A stretch of 33,596 bases of DNA from Zygnema circumcarinatum (taxonomy: Eukaryota > Streptophyta > Zygnematophyceae > Zygnematales > Zygnemataceae). Both the position numbers and the translations under genes were made by a program. The stretch spans positions 444,361-477,956 of the forward strand of contig CM074806.1 of NCBI GenBank assembly GCA_037447605.1, given 5' to 3'. Numbering within the stretch: position 1 is the stretch's first letter; each line of letters starts with the position of its first letter. A model generated the notes under the pieces. It had not been told where the DNA came from. It worked only from the letters and a program-made list of their open reading frames with translations, and ran no database searches. Below, one piece after another: positions 1 through 10,921 of this stretch.

Positions 1-146
1 CCCCCCCCCCCCCCCCCCCCCCCTTCACTCTCCTCTCCTCCCCCTCCCACCCTTTTCTTTTTTTTTGTTTTGTCGTTTTTTTGGAGACTGGATCGATTGA
101 CTACCTTTTCGTTTTTTTTTTCTTTCTTTTTTTTTTTTTTTAACAG
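1..146 (+). other. 3' end of an upstream intron of the DRIP-like gene
   Basis: The window opens with a run of 23 C, followed by pyrimidine-rich sequence, a long T tract and TAACAG at 141-146. This is a typical polypyrimidine tract and 3' splice site. The exon beginning at 147 supplies the last base of a split codon. Confidence 0.65.
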
Positions 147-3100
147 GAGCGATTATCAGCTTTCGGAGCTTCGAAATAAAATTTTTCCGTCGAAGAGCAA
201 AGAGGCTCCTCGTGACGCATTCCTGGAGAGTATCGTGGAAGCTTCCGGGAACCTTCCGGGAGAGCCTGCAAAGAAGAAGGCGAAAAAATCGCATCCGGAG
301 AAAGAAGGAGGAGTCACTGTTCGATCTCTCTCAGAAAAAAGAGAAGAAAATGAAATTTTCACTAAACAGTCTCTCATCTGTGAAGAACCGATGCTTGATG
401 CGGACTATGATGATGAGGTTCAGGAAAGAGGAGAGGGGCTGGAGGAGGGAGAGAGAGAGCGCTCAGAGAAGGTGGAAGAAGTGAAGAAAGAAGAAATTAA
501 GGAAGAAATTAAAGAAGATGAAATAGCTAACGATTTAGAAAAGGCAACCAGGGAAAGTGATGATGGGGTTTGTGAAGAAGATGGGAACGGTCTACCCATT
601 GTACTTGCTCTAGAGGCACATATTTCTGGAACTGAACATGGAGGGGGGGAAGGAGGAGCAGAGGTAGAGGTAATGGAAGAGGAAGTGGGTGGGGAAGGGG
701 GAGGCGGAAGGGCAGGAGTGGGAGAAGGAGCGGGAGGAACAGTGGGAGTCGTGGAGGGAGACGAAGTGGGAGATGCAATGGGAGAGAGAGTTGGAGAGGG
801 AGCAGGAAAAGACAACGAAACATCCCCTCGGAAGGATGAACTTCAGAAGGTGGAGAGTAATTCTCCTTCCGGAAACGAGGTTTTAACTCCTCCTGAGATT
901 TCTTCTCAAGTTCCAAATCAACCAGATTTTGCTCAAAACGCAGAAAATTCGGCTATCTCCAAAGCGCAAGTCGATCAAGCAGGGAGTTCTATGCCGTCGG
1001 CTGCAACGGAACGGACAACTGAAGCTTCGGATTCATCTTCTGTTCCACAAGGCGTGACTGTTTCCATCGACACCGTTAAGGACAACGGAACGGCGGAAAA
1101 TCCGCAAGGATTTCCCCCTGTTCAGTGGAGCGGAAAAACGGAACCCCATTCTCCTATTGAAGACTCCAAAATTTCGATTCCGAACCTCATGTCTCAAGTA
1201 ACGGATGCTGCCACTCCTTCACTTTCCGCTCCCACTACCGCCCTCAAACCGACTCCCACACTCTCTCCCACCCCCACTCACAAACCAACTCCTCCCAACC
1301 TCACTCCAACACCCACTCACACTCTCACTCCCACTGCCACTCCCACTCCCATTCCCACTCCCACTCCCACTACCACTCCCACTGCCACTCCCACTACCAC
1401 TCCCACTGCCACTGCCACTCCCACTGCCACTGCCACTCCAACTCCCGCTCCCACTGCCACTCTCACTGCCACTCCCACGCTCATTCCCATTCGCACTCCC
1501 ACTCCCATTTCCACTCTCAGAGCGACTCCTCTTACTCCAGCAGCTTCAGGAACTCCTCTCATACCCCCCCCAAACAACTCCACAAATATGAACAGACCAA
1601 GTAATGTCATTCCCAGTGCGAACGGTCTTTTTTCTCCAAATGTTTCGTGGGTGAAACGGCCGCTCCATGTGCCGGGGGGGCTCGATCTCAGCCAATGGAA
1701 ACCGCCCAAAACCCCTAATTTTCAGTTAAACGGAACGAGTTCTCGCACATCAGCATACCATCCGATGGGAAACTCACTTGCATTCGATCAGAATTTAGAG
1801 ATGGGAGCTCCCTCTCTCCCTCCTCCTCCTTCTCCTTCTCCCTCTCTCTCTCCTTCTACCTCCTCTCCCGTGACTACCATGACAGTCTACAGTAGTTCCT
1901 CACCTTCCTTATTGGGAAGCTCTATGGGAGGAGGGAGAGGAGGAGGTCGCCTTGGAAATATGGGAATAATGAGAAGGGGAATACCGCAGAAAATTGGGGT
2001 TAAGAGGGGGCCGGGAGGGAAGCAAATGGATGCTACAAAACCCCTTGCAAGTGGGAGTTATTCCATAGTTTTGAACTCAACGGGGTCCCCTCCTCAAGCA
2101 GCAGGAGAGAGACCCTCTCTCCCTCTAGCAATAGGGAGTCCACGGCCTCCCACATGGGTCTTACTCCAAACGGCAGAACATCCGTAAGTGGTTCTTTTCT
2201 CGGAAGGGATTTTGGTTTGTAGACCATCTCTCTCTTTAAGTGTCTGTGTGTTTTGTGCGTGAGTCACTGTTTTGTGTTTATTATCTATTTTTCGATTTTT
2301 TTATTTCTGTATGTAGGTCGAGAGGATATATGCTGATTTTTTGTGGTATTGCTTCTTTCTCCCTTTCTCCAGGCCTCCTGGAAAGGAGCTACCGGCTATG
2401 GACCGCCCTTATCTTCGAATACGGTACACACAACAATCCTCTCTCCCTCCTCTCCTCTCTCCCTCTCTCTCCCCCCTCTAGTCAGAGTTGGCTAAGAGAA
2501 CGCCTTTTGAAACCTGCAGAGATTTTGGAGTCACAATTGGAACTCTGCAGAAGCATGTCGAGCGCAAGTTCAACACCAAACCAGGGGAGGTAAGGAGAGA
2601 CCCTACCCCTCCCCCCCGCCTCTCTCTCTCTCTCTCTCTCCTTTTCTCTCTCCGCATCGCCCATCTTCCTCTCCACCCTGGACATCCTTTCCACTATCTT
2701 CCATCTCCACTCCGTTCTTGCCTACCACTTTTCTCCCTCTCTAATTCCCTCCTCTCTACCTCCCTCAGTCCTCCCCTCCCTTCTCTGCTTCCCGCCCTCT
2801 CCATCCCCCTCTTTCCCCTCTTCCGTATGCCTCTCAATCTGACTCTCCCTCATACCACTTTCTCCCTTCACTCCCCCCTCCTCTCTCTCCATCCCCCACT
2901 TACTCCTCCCTCCCTCTCCTCCCCTCCTCTCCCGCATTGCACCTCTTCTCCTCCCTCCCCCTCTTCCCCCTCCTCTCTCCCCCCTCCTTCTCCCTCCCCT
3001 CCTCTCCCTCCCCTTCTCCCTCCCTCCCTTCCCCTCTCCTCCCTCCCCTTCTCCCTCTCCCCTTTTCCCCCTTCCTCCCCTCTGCTCCTCTCCTCCCTTT

Positions 3101-3562
3101 CCCTCTCCCTCTCCCTCTTCCCTCCCTTTTCCCTCTCCCTCCCCTCCTCTCCCTCCCTCCTCTCCCCCCCTCCCTTCCCTTCTCCCCCCTCCCCTTCTCC
3201 CTGTCTCCTTTTCCCCCCTCCTCGCCTCTGCTCCTCTCCTCCCTTTCCCTCTCCCTCTTCCCTCCCCTTTCCCTCTCCCTCCCCTCCTCTCCCTCCCCTC
3301 CTCTCCCTCCCCTCCTCTCCCTCTCTCCCCCCCTCCCCCCTTCCCTCCCACCCCTCATTCCCTCCCTCCCTCTCCCCTCCCGCAGGTCCTCATCATGTGC
3401 CGCGACCGCGTGTTGGACCCCGCCTTCCCCCTCGCGGTGGTGCAGTCCGCGTGGCACTCCACGCAGCAGGCGGGGCAGTCAACGATGGTCAAAGGCTACC
3501 CCCCCCTAGCGGAGGGCAACCTCATGGAAGTCGTCCCTTTTCTCACCTATCAGAGGTCCTGA
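147..3562 (+). CDS. DRIP: DRIP-like Polycomb-group RING E3 ubiquitin ligase, C-terminal part (5' partial)
   Basis: Proposed exons are 147-2183, 2373-2423, 2520-2589 and 3386-3562, all GT-AG and in phase, giving about 778 residues ending in TGA. The RING domain should lie upstream of the window. The first residues ([16 protein letters not shown], then [10 protein letters not shown]) match the linker after the RING finger of plant DRIP proteins, which ubiquitinate DREB2-type transcription factors in the nucleus. The end ([20 protein letters not shown], then a segment with [20 protein letters not shown] and a final FLTYQRS) is a RAWUL ubiquitin-like domain. Choosing the acceptor at 2518-2519 joins YLRIR directly to DFGVTI, as in the family. 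Between the two lies about 600 residues of low complexity: acidic E/G-rich to about 820, a Thr-Pro array at about 1210-1560, and Ser/Pro-rich sequence. This makes it far longer than typical DRIP proteins. The family call is fairly firm; exact orthology is inferred. Confidence 0.78.
2590..3385 (+). repeat. CT-rich low-complexity intron of the DRIP-like gene
   Basis: This intron starts GTAAGG and ends CCGCAG. Almost its whole length is (CCCTCTCC)-type polypyrimidine sequence. Long open frames occur here on both strands (Ser/Leu/Pro-rich or Arg/Glu/Gly-rich), but they only reflect the absence of purines or pyrimidines that would make stops. Confidence 0.85.
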
Positions 3563-5006
3563 ATCGCCGCGGGTTCTATGGTGCTGTTCTGGCCCGTTGC
3601 AGGCAACAGCGAAACAGGGTGGCATGTCAGTTCTGTTCCGTTGCACGGAGTAGTGTATTTATCGAAGTTTGAGGGATGGTATCAATGGGGATGTAAGTTC
3701 TGATGGGGTGTGATTGGACCCTTCCCCACCCCCCCACTCCTCCCCTTTTTCCCCCAATATTTTTTTTTGTTGTTGGTCCTTTTTTCGTCTTCTTACTGTC
3801 GATCTCGTCAGACTTTAATGAAAACGGACATGACCCATTATCATACATGTAGATTCATTTGTTTCTAAAGAACCTCACTTATGGGGGAAGTTTCAGTTCA
3901 GTCTCAGTTTTGGTTTCCTTATTCACGGCAACGAGCTAGCAGCTTCTGAAAGCTCCTCCGCCGGCCGCAATCTGAAGTTTGTTTTCAGCCTAATCTGCTG
4001 AATGGTGTGAATGCTGAACTCCTTGTTTGCAATATTATTAACTTTTTCGTCTTGCAAGTTTCACTATGTCTGCATGACAATGTACTTCCCTGGTCAAACA
4101 AGGAAAAAAGAAAGAAAAATGTCTTTCCAGATTTATCACATATTCTGGCTTCTGTGCTTCCAATTTATCAGTTTTATGTGTAGTTTAATACTCTTGAATT
4201 TGGTGTTCCATGCGTACAAAGTTGCCAGTTTCCAAGTCCGTTATTTCCTCATCCTGAACCCTCGTTACCAGCAAGCGATGCAGACATTAACTGCGGTTCA
4301 CTTCGGTTTAACTGCAATGTCGTTTTTGGATAGAATTCTACTGGAATAGTGCCCTGTTGACCTGAAAATACAATCCTTTTAAGCCTCACAATGAGAAAAA
4401 GGCTTTTTTTTGGAGAAGAGAGACCACTATGCCATCCAAGGACAGGAAGGAAGGAAATTTCAGAGGAGAAGAGAACAAGCTATTTCAGCGCTTGAGGAAG
4501 ACAAAAAAGCAGGAGCCCAACGAAAGAAAAGCATAGGCTAATAGAAAATGTTTTAGTTTGTACACATTTCAAAAAAAAGAAATGGAAAACACAAATGTCA
4601 CATATATCAAACGTAATTTGCGACGATTCTAACTGGAATTAAAACTGAAACTACAACTTAAAACTGAAACTGGAACTGAATTTTGTCTGCCTTTTCTACG
4701 CAGTTCCATAATCTTAACAGTCAAATCCTCCACATCGCCTCCCCCTTTTTTTTTTTTTTTTCCTTTTCTTAAACATAATCAAAGAATTTCGATCTCAAAA
4801 TTGCTCGCGACAAAATTGGACATTGCAACTTGCCGGTTATTTTTGCACCTCGTTACACCACCTTCTCTCCCTCTCTCTCCATATCCTCCGCTCTCTCGCT
4901 CCCCCTCTCTCTCTCTCTTTCTCTTTCTCTCTATATCTCTTCCTCGCCTTCGCTCTCTCTCACTCGCTCTCTCTCACTCGCTCTCTCTCTCTCTACCTCC
5001 TCACCC
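3563..5006. other. Intergenic region between convergent genes
   Basis: This holds the 3' flanks of the DRIP-like gene and the pyrophosphatase-like gene. It is AT-richer than the surroundings. A degenerate run of AACTGAAACT words sits at about 4628-4680, a T tract at 4747-4762 and a CT-rich tract at 4860-5000. A 112-codon open frame at 4011-4349 has no recognisable motif and is not called. Confidence 0.5.
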
Positions 5007-6441
5007 TCACACCTCGACCGAAGTATCCTTCGAAGTGAAGGTCAACACCTCCACCTGCTCCTTGAAGGAGACACGCCTTCTCGAGCTCTCCTTAATCTCC
5101 ATGGGAGCCATGGGCCCTGACTTCAACGCTCCCCTCAACAGAAGGGGCATGCTCGACGTTCTATGTAACACAAATCTGCTGTCCTCCACAATGGTCGCCA
5201 ACGGAATGTCGTCGACTTCTATGCCTTTCCTTGAACAGAAATCGATAACATTCGCAGTTTCCAGATGGAACTCCGACGACTCCGAAGGCCCCCCTCCCTC
5301 GCTGTGAGGGGGACTCCTCCTCGCCTCCACCGCTACCGCATGCGAGAGAAGGCTCAGATCTGGGCTCCCGTCGGGACTGCCCCTCCTCTCCCCTCTCACT
5401 GTCCTCCCTCCTTTCTCCCCTCTCTCTCTCCACTCTCCCCTCACGTCACTTTCTCCCCTCCCCTCTCTCTCCTCTCTCCCTCCCGCAGTCCCCTGCGGCT
5501 GCTCCTCTCCATAGGTGTCCCTCTCACTCTTCTTCCTCCTCGCCTCATCTCTCACTCGATTCCGAAACTCCTCCTTAGACGACCGCGAATTTCTCATCTT
5601 CTGCGCCAGAAACTCCCTCAGTTCCAAATGGGGGTCCTTCTCCTCCGCTCTCTGTCCTCCCTGGATTCCTGAACGAACCATTCTACTATCCGTAATCGAA
5701 GCAGCCGCCAAGGACCCACTCCACTGCTGACGACTACTACTCTGTATCACTCCGCTCGCTGGCCTCTCCCTCTCTCTCCTTCCGCCTCTCCCTCTCTCTC
5801 CTTCCGCCTCCTCCTCCTCCTCCTCCGCCTCCTCCTCCTCCACCTCCTCCTCCCGTATCGCTCCCATACCCGCTTCCGGGACTCGGTAATCGAGTGGCTC
5901 TGGAGAGACTTCCAAAGGGGCGCTGACCCCTCAAAAAGGAGCCATGGATCGCTCCCTGCCATCCGGAAGCCGTCGGATGTTGCATCACCTTCACACTCAA
6001 GTCCTGATCCTTCTCCATCAACGGCGATCTATGCTCCCTCAGTTGCGTTTCCTGTTTAACTGACGGCGGCCGCGAATGTAACGGCCCCGACTTCGCTCCC
6101 TGCGGCCCCGAACTCATCCCCACAGGCTGCAAAACCCCCGTCGCCGCCTTCATAACCGTCTCCGTCCCCGCCCCTCTTCCCGCCATATTCGATCGAAAAT
6201 TCGGCGTTTTTTCCATTTTCGTGAAGGGCTGCCACAGCTGCTCGAGAGTCTCCTTCAGAGCCTCCCCCGAACCGTTCCCATTGGCCGGCGGCTCCCGAAG
6301 CTTCCGGAAGTCGTCCGGAAGGCGCGGTTGGTCGGTCACGAGGAGCTGCCACGACGCGTGGCATTGGGCCATTTCGGAGGCGGCACGTTCCGGCCCTAAA
6401 GCCTTTCCGTAGTGGCCCAAAACTATGGGCTTTTCGCCTGC

Positions 6442-6476
<35 letters not shown>

Positions 6477-7474
6477 GAGAGAGTGAGAAGGGGAGAGAGA
6501 GGGAGGGGTGACATTCTCGAGTGGGTTTCACACTTGATGGGGACGATGGTGAATCGACGGTTTGAAAGCAACACGGTCCAATTTCCACACAATGCTAAGA
6601 ACAAATTGAACAATGAAACAATGTAGCATGAGTGCATGATGTTGTGCATGCTCTAGAGGAGGAACTAACCTGGAACGGTGGGCACTGAGAACCGAAACCA
6701 CGACTGGAGGCTCTCCAGCAGGCCCGGCCGGAGCCTCCGCAGGTCGGTGGGCCCCACCAGGTTCTCCGCGAGAGGGTCCCTCATGTCGATCCCCACCAGT
6801 TTCCATGCCACAGTTACGCCCTTCACGATTACGGAGAACATCGCAAGGAGCTTCACCGAGTAGACCTCCCCCGGGCACGCCCTCCTCTCGCTGACGTCAA
6901 CCACCTCGAGGGGGGACCCGTCGCCCTGCAGATCGCGGTAGTCCTCGACGCTCTCTTTGGGGTCGGCCCAGGTCTGGGGGAGCATGCCGACGTTCCATGC
7001 GGGCTCGCGAGCGTAGAACTGAACGCGGCCGTCCTTTGTGGTCAGTTTGAGGGGCCTGAACGGCTCAAACTGCGCCACGTGGCAGCGGAGATCGCTGCCA
7101 CGTGGCGTCGTGCAGACGAAGCTGAGAGAGCCGTCGGCGTTGAAGAGGGGCACGTCGTGCCAAGGAGACGCCACGTGGCCCGTTTCCATGTCCGTCAGTA
7201 ACAAGCGGTAGGACGGAGTTCCATGCACGCCGAACTCCAGCGGTTTCCATGTCCTGCTCCGCGTTCCCTCCCGGGACTTCTCTCCCTTAGCCGCCCTATC
7301 CCTCTCCCTCTCCCTCTCTCCCTCCCTCTCCCTCTCTCCCTCCCTCTCCCTCTCCCTCTCCCACTCCCTATCCCTCTCCCTCTCATTCCCGCCCTTCGCC
7401 TGCAGCGCCATAGACCGCGCCGACGGAAACGAATCGAAGCCCGCTCCTGCCGCCGCCTCCAGCGATGGGGTCAT
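5007..7474 (-). CDS. Soluble inorganic pyrophosphatase-like protein, probable pseudoenzyme with long disordered tail
   Basis: Exon 1 is 7474-6670 (268 codons plus G). Exon 2 starts at 6437 after an intron ending CTGCAG. The fold is family I pyrophosphatase, closest to the plastid/eukaryotic form: SPWHDVPL (103-110), PQTWADP (166-172), GDGSPLEVVDV (184-194), AWKLVGID (223-230), SWFRFSVP (258-265), and after the intron GEKPIVLGHYGKALG. Family enzymes hydrolyse pyrophosphate with Mg2+ held by acidic residues. Here, counted against yeast numbering, D117 is S187, D120 is E190, D147 is K218, D152 is A223, E58 is T122, R78 is Q152 and Y93 is V162; only D185 and K225 remain. The N-terminus has an Arg-Glu repeat (30-60). 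After the domain comes a disordered tail that changes frame near 5900-6010, needing a short intron or a sequence indel, and ends RRRVSFKEQVEV...DTSVEV at 5007. Fold certain; loss of activity inferred. Confidence 0.75.
6438..6669 (-). repeat. Intron with CT microsatellite in the pyrophosphatase-like gene
   Basis: On the coding strand the intron runs from GTTAGT to CTCTGCAG. A (CT)n microsatellite of about 60 bases abuts the 3' splice site and serves as its polypyrimidine tract. Splicing joins PTVP to G-EKPIVLG in phase. Confidence 0.8.
7073..7107. repeat. Perfect 15-bp-arm hairpin with a CACGTG in each arm, inside an exon
   Basis: CGCCACGTGGCAGCG (7073-7087), spacer GAGAT, then its exact reverse complement (7093-7107). 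It lies within codons for the segment around GSDLRCHVAQ of the pyrophosphatase-like protein, so it must also encode protein. Confidence 0.9.
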
Positions 7475-8927
7475 CTCTGAACCCTAAAAACCCTCCGAGC
7501 CCTCTGCGCCCTGAACGCACTCCTGCGCGCCTCCTCTGTCTCCCTCCCTTAAGGCCCGCGCCCTGAACCCACTCCCTCCCTCCCTCTCTCTCTCCCTCCC
7601 TCCCTCCCTCTCTCCCTCCCGCCGGCCGTCGACCAAGGGCTGAGCGCAGGGGTTGAGGGTCTCCCGGCGGGGGCCCGGGCGGGTTTGTACGCGGCCGCGG
7701 GCCAGCGCGGCTTGGATGCGACAAAACAGGTGGTTGTCGTTTGGCGCCGATTCTGTCGGCAAGCGGACGGACTTTTGGACGGTTTCTGGCATTTTGTTGT
7801 TTTGGGAGGTTTTTGTGGCTGACCGAGGAGGGCCCAGGGGGATGGTGGTTGGAAAAGGACAGGTGGAGGGGTGACATTTGGCGGGATCTGGGGGAGGTTG
7901 CAAAATCACACGTGTGAAGGGAAGCGATGATTGGATGTTAGAATGTACGGAAACCTATTCGAGGAGTACGAGGAACGTTCGGTCAAAGGCGGAATCCGGG
8001 GAGTCGAAGGATCGGCAGTTTTTGGCGGGACTGGGGTCAATGGGTGGCGGAGTTTGTCCGGGTCTTCAGGCCGTTATTGGCCGGGAGCGCTGATTGGCGG
8101 ACGGGGACAAAAGGGGACGCCGCGCGTGCACTTTTGGAACCAATACGACAATTACGAGATTCGGCAAGTGGGCGAGATTCGAGGAACGATCTGACGATTA
8201 GGTACGAAACAAAGGACGGGATCTGTACGAACGTATGATAAAGACAATAAAATTTTGAACGTTTTTGGGGTGACAGGCTGTTAGATCTCGTCGTCTAGCG
8301 GACCTATTTCGTTTGGCAACTCACCGCATGCTGGCTAACGCAAAAAACGACAATAAATGTACTCATAAGCTTGTCAGGACTGCATTGTCGTACTATATTT
8401 TACGGACCTGTACGGACAACCTGCTGGCCGGCACGTCCTTGCTGTGAATCTTCTTAAGATCTTGTGTCGACCAATCAGATCAAAATCAATCCAAGTCACG
8501 ACGGCCAGGGGACGTGGCCAGACGACATTCCAGCGTGGCGAATCTAGAGAACGTATCCTATCTGACTAGCCAAACCAAATACGACAAAATGCTTGGCCGA
8601 TATTTTCAGTGCAAGTCGCTCCCAACATTGACTTTCTGTCCGATCCGTCCTTTGGCCCGGATTCGTCGACGTGGACAAAAAGCGCTCGCCGACGTGCGAG
8701 GATCATTTGTTTTGTCGTTTATTCTGTTCACGCTGTCTTACCTTTTTGTCGGAGTTCTTGTATGAAATAGTACGAAACCGCCGGCCGGCGAGAAAAAACA
8801 AAAAAAAAGACGGCGGCGGGCGGGACGATTTCAGCCGGCCGTTGGAATAACCGTACATAACTTTGTCGGAGAGCGGACAATAGTACGTTTTGGTACAGTT
8901 CAAGAAATACAGTCCGTACATATGAAA
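7475..8927. other. Upstream region of the pyrophosphatase-like gene, no gene seen
   Basis: Directly upstream of the ATG (coding strand) there is a telo-box-like GGTTTTTAGGGTTCAGAG. Next is a CT-rich stretch at 7560-7620, then GC-balanced sequence rich in GTACG and CGTACG words. A CACGTG lies at 7909. No open frame here resembles a known protein. Confidence 0.45.
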
Positions 8928-9629
8928 GGGGGCGACTATTTACAGTGTCCTTTTTCTGAACGTAGTGTACGTTTTCGACGGGCAGCAAAAAAAGGTTTTT
9001 TTTGGCGAAAAATGCTGTTTCATACTTTTCAGAATAGATACAGACCTTTTCTCGTTGGATGTACGGATGGTGATTTGAAATGTACGAAGCGCGCGCGTCT
9101 ACAAGGTATAAGGGCGCAACACGTGGAGCGACATGATTGGTCGCGGCAAACATATGACGTGACAAGTATGTTTGGGACCGTGACGTGACGAAACGAGACG
9201 CGAAAAAAGTGCAGTCCGCGGACGGCAGTCGGAAATGGCGGGAATTAAAACTGACAGATTTTTCCTGAAACACGCTACGGTATGTGCCCTATCTTTTTCT
9301 GTCAGTTTTAATTCCCGCCATTTCCGACTGCCGTCCGCGGACTCCACTTTTTTCGCGTCTCGTTTCGTCACGTCACGGTCCCAAACATACTTGTCACGTC
9401 ATATGTTTGCCGCGACCAATCATGTCACTCCACGTGTTGCGCCCTTATACCTTGTAGACGCGCGCGCTTCGTACATTTCAAATCACCATCCGTACATCCG
9501 ACGAGAAAAGGTCTGTATCTATTCTGAAAAGTATGAAACAGCATTTTTCGCTAATGAAAACCTTTTTTTTGCTGCCCGGCGAAAACGTACACTACGTTCA
9601 GAAAAAGGACACTGTAAATAGTCGCCCCC
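8928..9629. mobile_element. Fold-back element FB1, about 702 bp, near-perfect inverted repeat
   Basis: The left arm 8928-9258 is matched by the reverse complement at 9298-9629, leaving a loop of about 39 bp. Termini read GGGGGCGACTATTTAC on both sides, and the inner arm ends read AAAACTGACAGA and its complement. Few differences are visible between arms. I see no convincing target-site duplication: the left flank is CATATGAAA, while the right flank is ATTTGGTGC once the neighbouring insertion is removed. There is no coding capacity; open frames are mirror translations of the arms. It could be a non-autonomous terminal-inverted-repeat transposon or a duplication formed by template switching. 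Confidence 0.75.
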
Positions 9630-9633
9630 ATTT

Positions 9634-10627
9634 GGAAAATTCTATTCTCACACCTTTTTTGTCTACACACAGGCCTCTTTTCGCCGGGCAGATTTTAAAA
9701 TAGCACAAAAAAAGAACACACCTTTCACACCTTCTCACCTTTTTTTTCCCACCTTTTTGAAATCGACACACACCTTTCTCCATCGGGCAGATTTTACCCC
9801 TTCTTGTTTTTTTCTTTGAAAAAAACATCGGCCTGCCCGAATCCACTCGGAGCAGAAGATCCGTCCGCCACGAGATCGTTCGCGAGTGGCCGTCCTTCAC
9901 ACGTGCAGAAACGATACACCGTCGATTCTAGAGCAGATCACACCACGGCAGATCACCGTTCGATCGGCAGCCGGGCTCGGTTCCAGCGAATGGCACACGC
10001 CCACGTGTCCCACCCGAGCAGGCTCGAGGACCGTACACAACTCGTACGGTCGCAGCTTCGAGGAAAGTCCTTACATTGCGAGCTTGAACCAATCACCATC
10101 TGCCGCGTGCTCCTTTTAGACGTGGCAAACTGTGATTGGTACAGGCACTCAACTTTAATTATTACGTTTTTTGACTTTCCTCGAAGCTGCGGGCGTACGC
10201 CTTCTGTACGGTCCTTGGAGCCGGCTTGGGTGGGACACGTGGGACAGAGCCTGGCTGCTGATCGACCGGTGATCTGCCATGGTGCGATCTGCGTGAATAT
10301 CGACGGCGGAAATTATTGCACGTGTGAAGGACGGCCACCCGCGAACGATCTCGTGGCGGACGGATCTTCCGCTCCGAGCGGATTCGGGCAGGCAGATATT
10401 TTTTTCACTGAAAATAAATGATAAGGAGTAAAATCTGCCCGACAGAAAAAGGTCTCACGGCGCTCGGCCGCTCAGGACTAGTAGCGTGTATCGATTCCAA
10501 AAAGATGTGAAAAAAGGTGAAAAAAAAAAAGGTGTGAAAGGTGTGTTCCTTTTTTGTCTATTTTAAAATCTGCCCAGCGAAAAGAGGTCTGTGCGTAGAC
10601 AAAAAAGGTGTGAGAATAGAATTTTCC
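9634..10627. mobile_element. Fold-back element FB2, 994 bp, with 9-bp target-site duplication
   Basis: Termini are GGAAAATTCTATTC at 9634 and its complement ending at 10627. A perfect 9-bp direct repeat, CCCCCATTT, flanks it (9625-9633 and 10628-10636). The two arms, about 480 bp each and imperfect, converge on a centre near 10125; matching landmarks include GCAGCTTCGAGGAAAGTC (10052 on the left, complement at about 10170-10188). The word GGGCAGATTTTA recurs twice in each arm. A 9-bp duplication and long inverted repeats without a transposase fit a non-autonomous Mutator-like or Foldback-type element. The left duplication copy overlaps the last bases of FB1, so FB2 inserted at FB1's edge later. 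Confidence 0.82.
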
Positions 10628-10921
10628 CCCCCATTTGGTGCCTCTCATTTGACTGGTTTCGTACGAGCCACTGTCCGTTAGCGCTGGTGAACGATACGTA
10701 TCGGCTAGAGAAAAGTGTGCTCGATACGAATTGTGGTCATATCGAAATTATTCCGATACGCTACGATATATAGCTACGAAGCCTCTCATATCGCTTTGGT
10801 TCTATGTGGATCTGGTCAGTGTACCGTATTGCTGAACCGACGGGACTGGAACTGGGACTGGCCCATTTCCATGTATAGCCTGTTCTACTTGCACTTTGTT
10901 CAACAGTTTGAGAACAAAAAG

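Noticed and set aside
2488-2519. Exon beginning at 2482 giving [12 protein letters not shown] before the RAWUL domain
   Set aside because: Its phase does not fit the preceding exon. The acceptor at 2518-2519 joins YLRIR to DFGVTI in phase and matches the family.
2722-3509. Several long Arg/Glu/Gly or Ser/Leu/Pro frames
   Set aside because: Pyrimidine-only sequence makes stop codons rare; these are compositional and lie in an intron.
4011-4349. 112-codon hydrophobic frame
   Set aside because: No family resemblance, AT-rich composition and no splice or promoter context.
9804-10421. 205-codon open frame
   Set aside because: It spans the centre of the FB2 inverted repeat, is partly a mirror of itself and has no protein signature.
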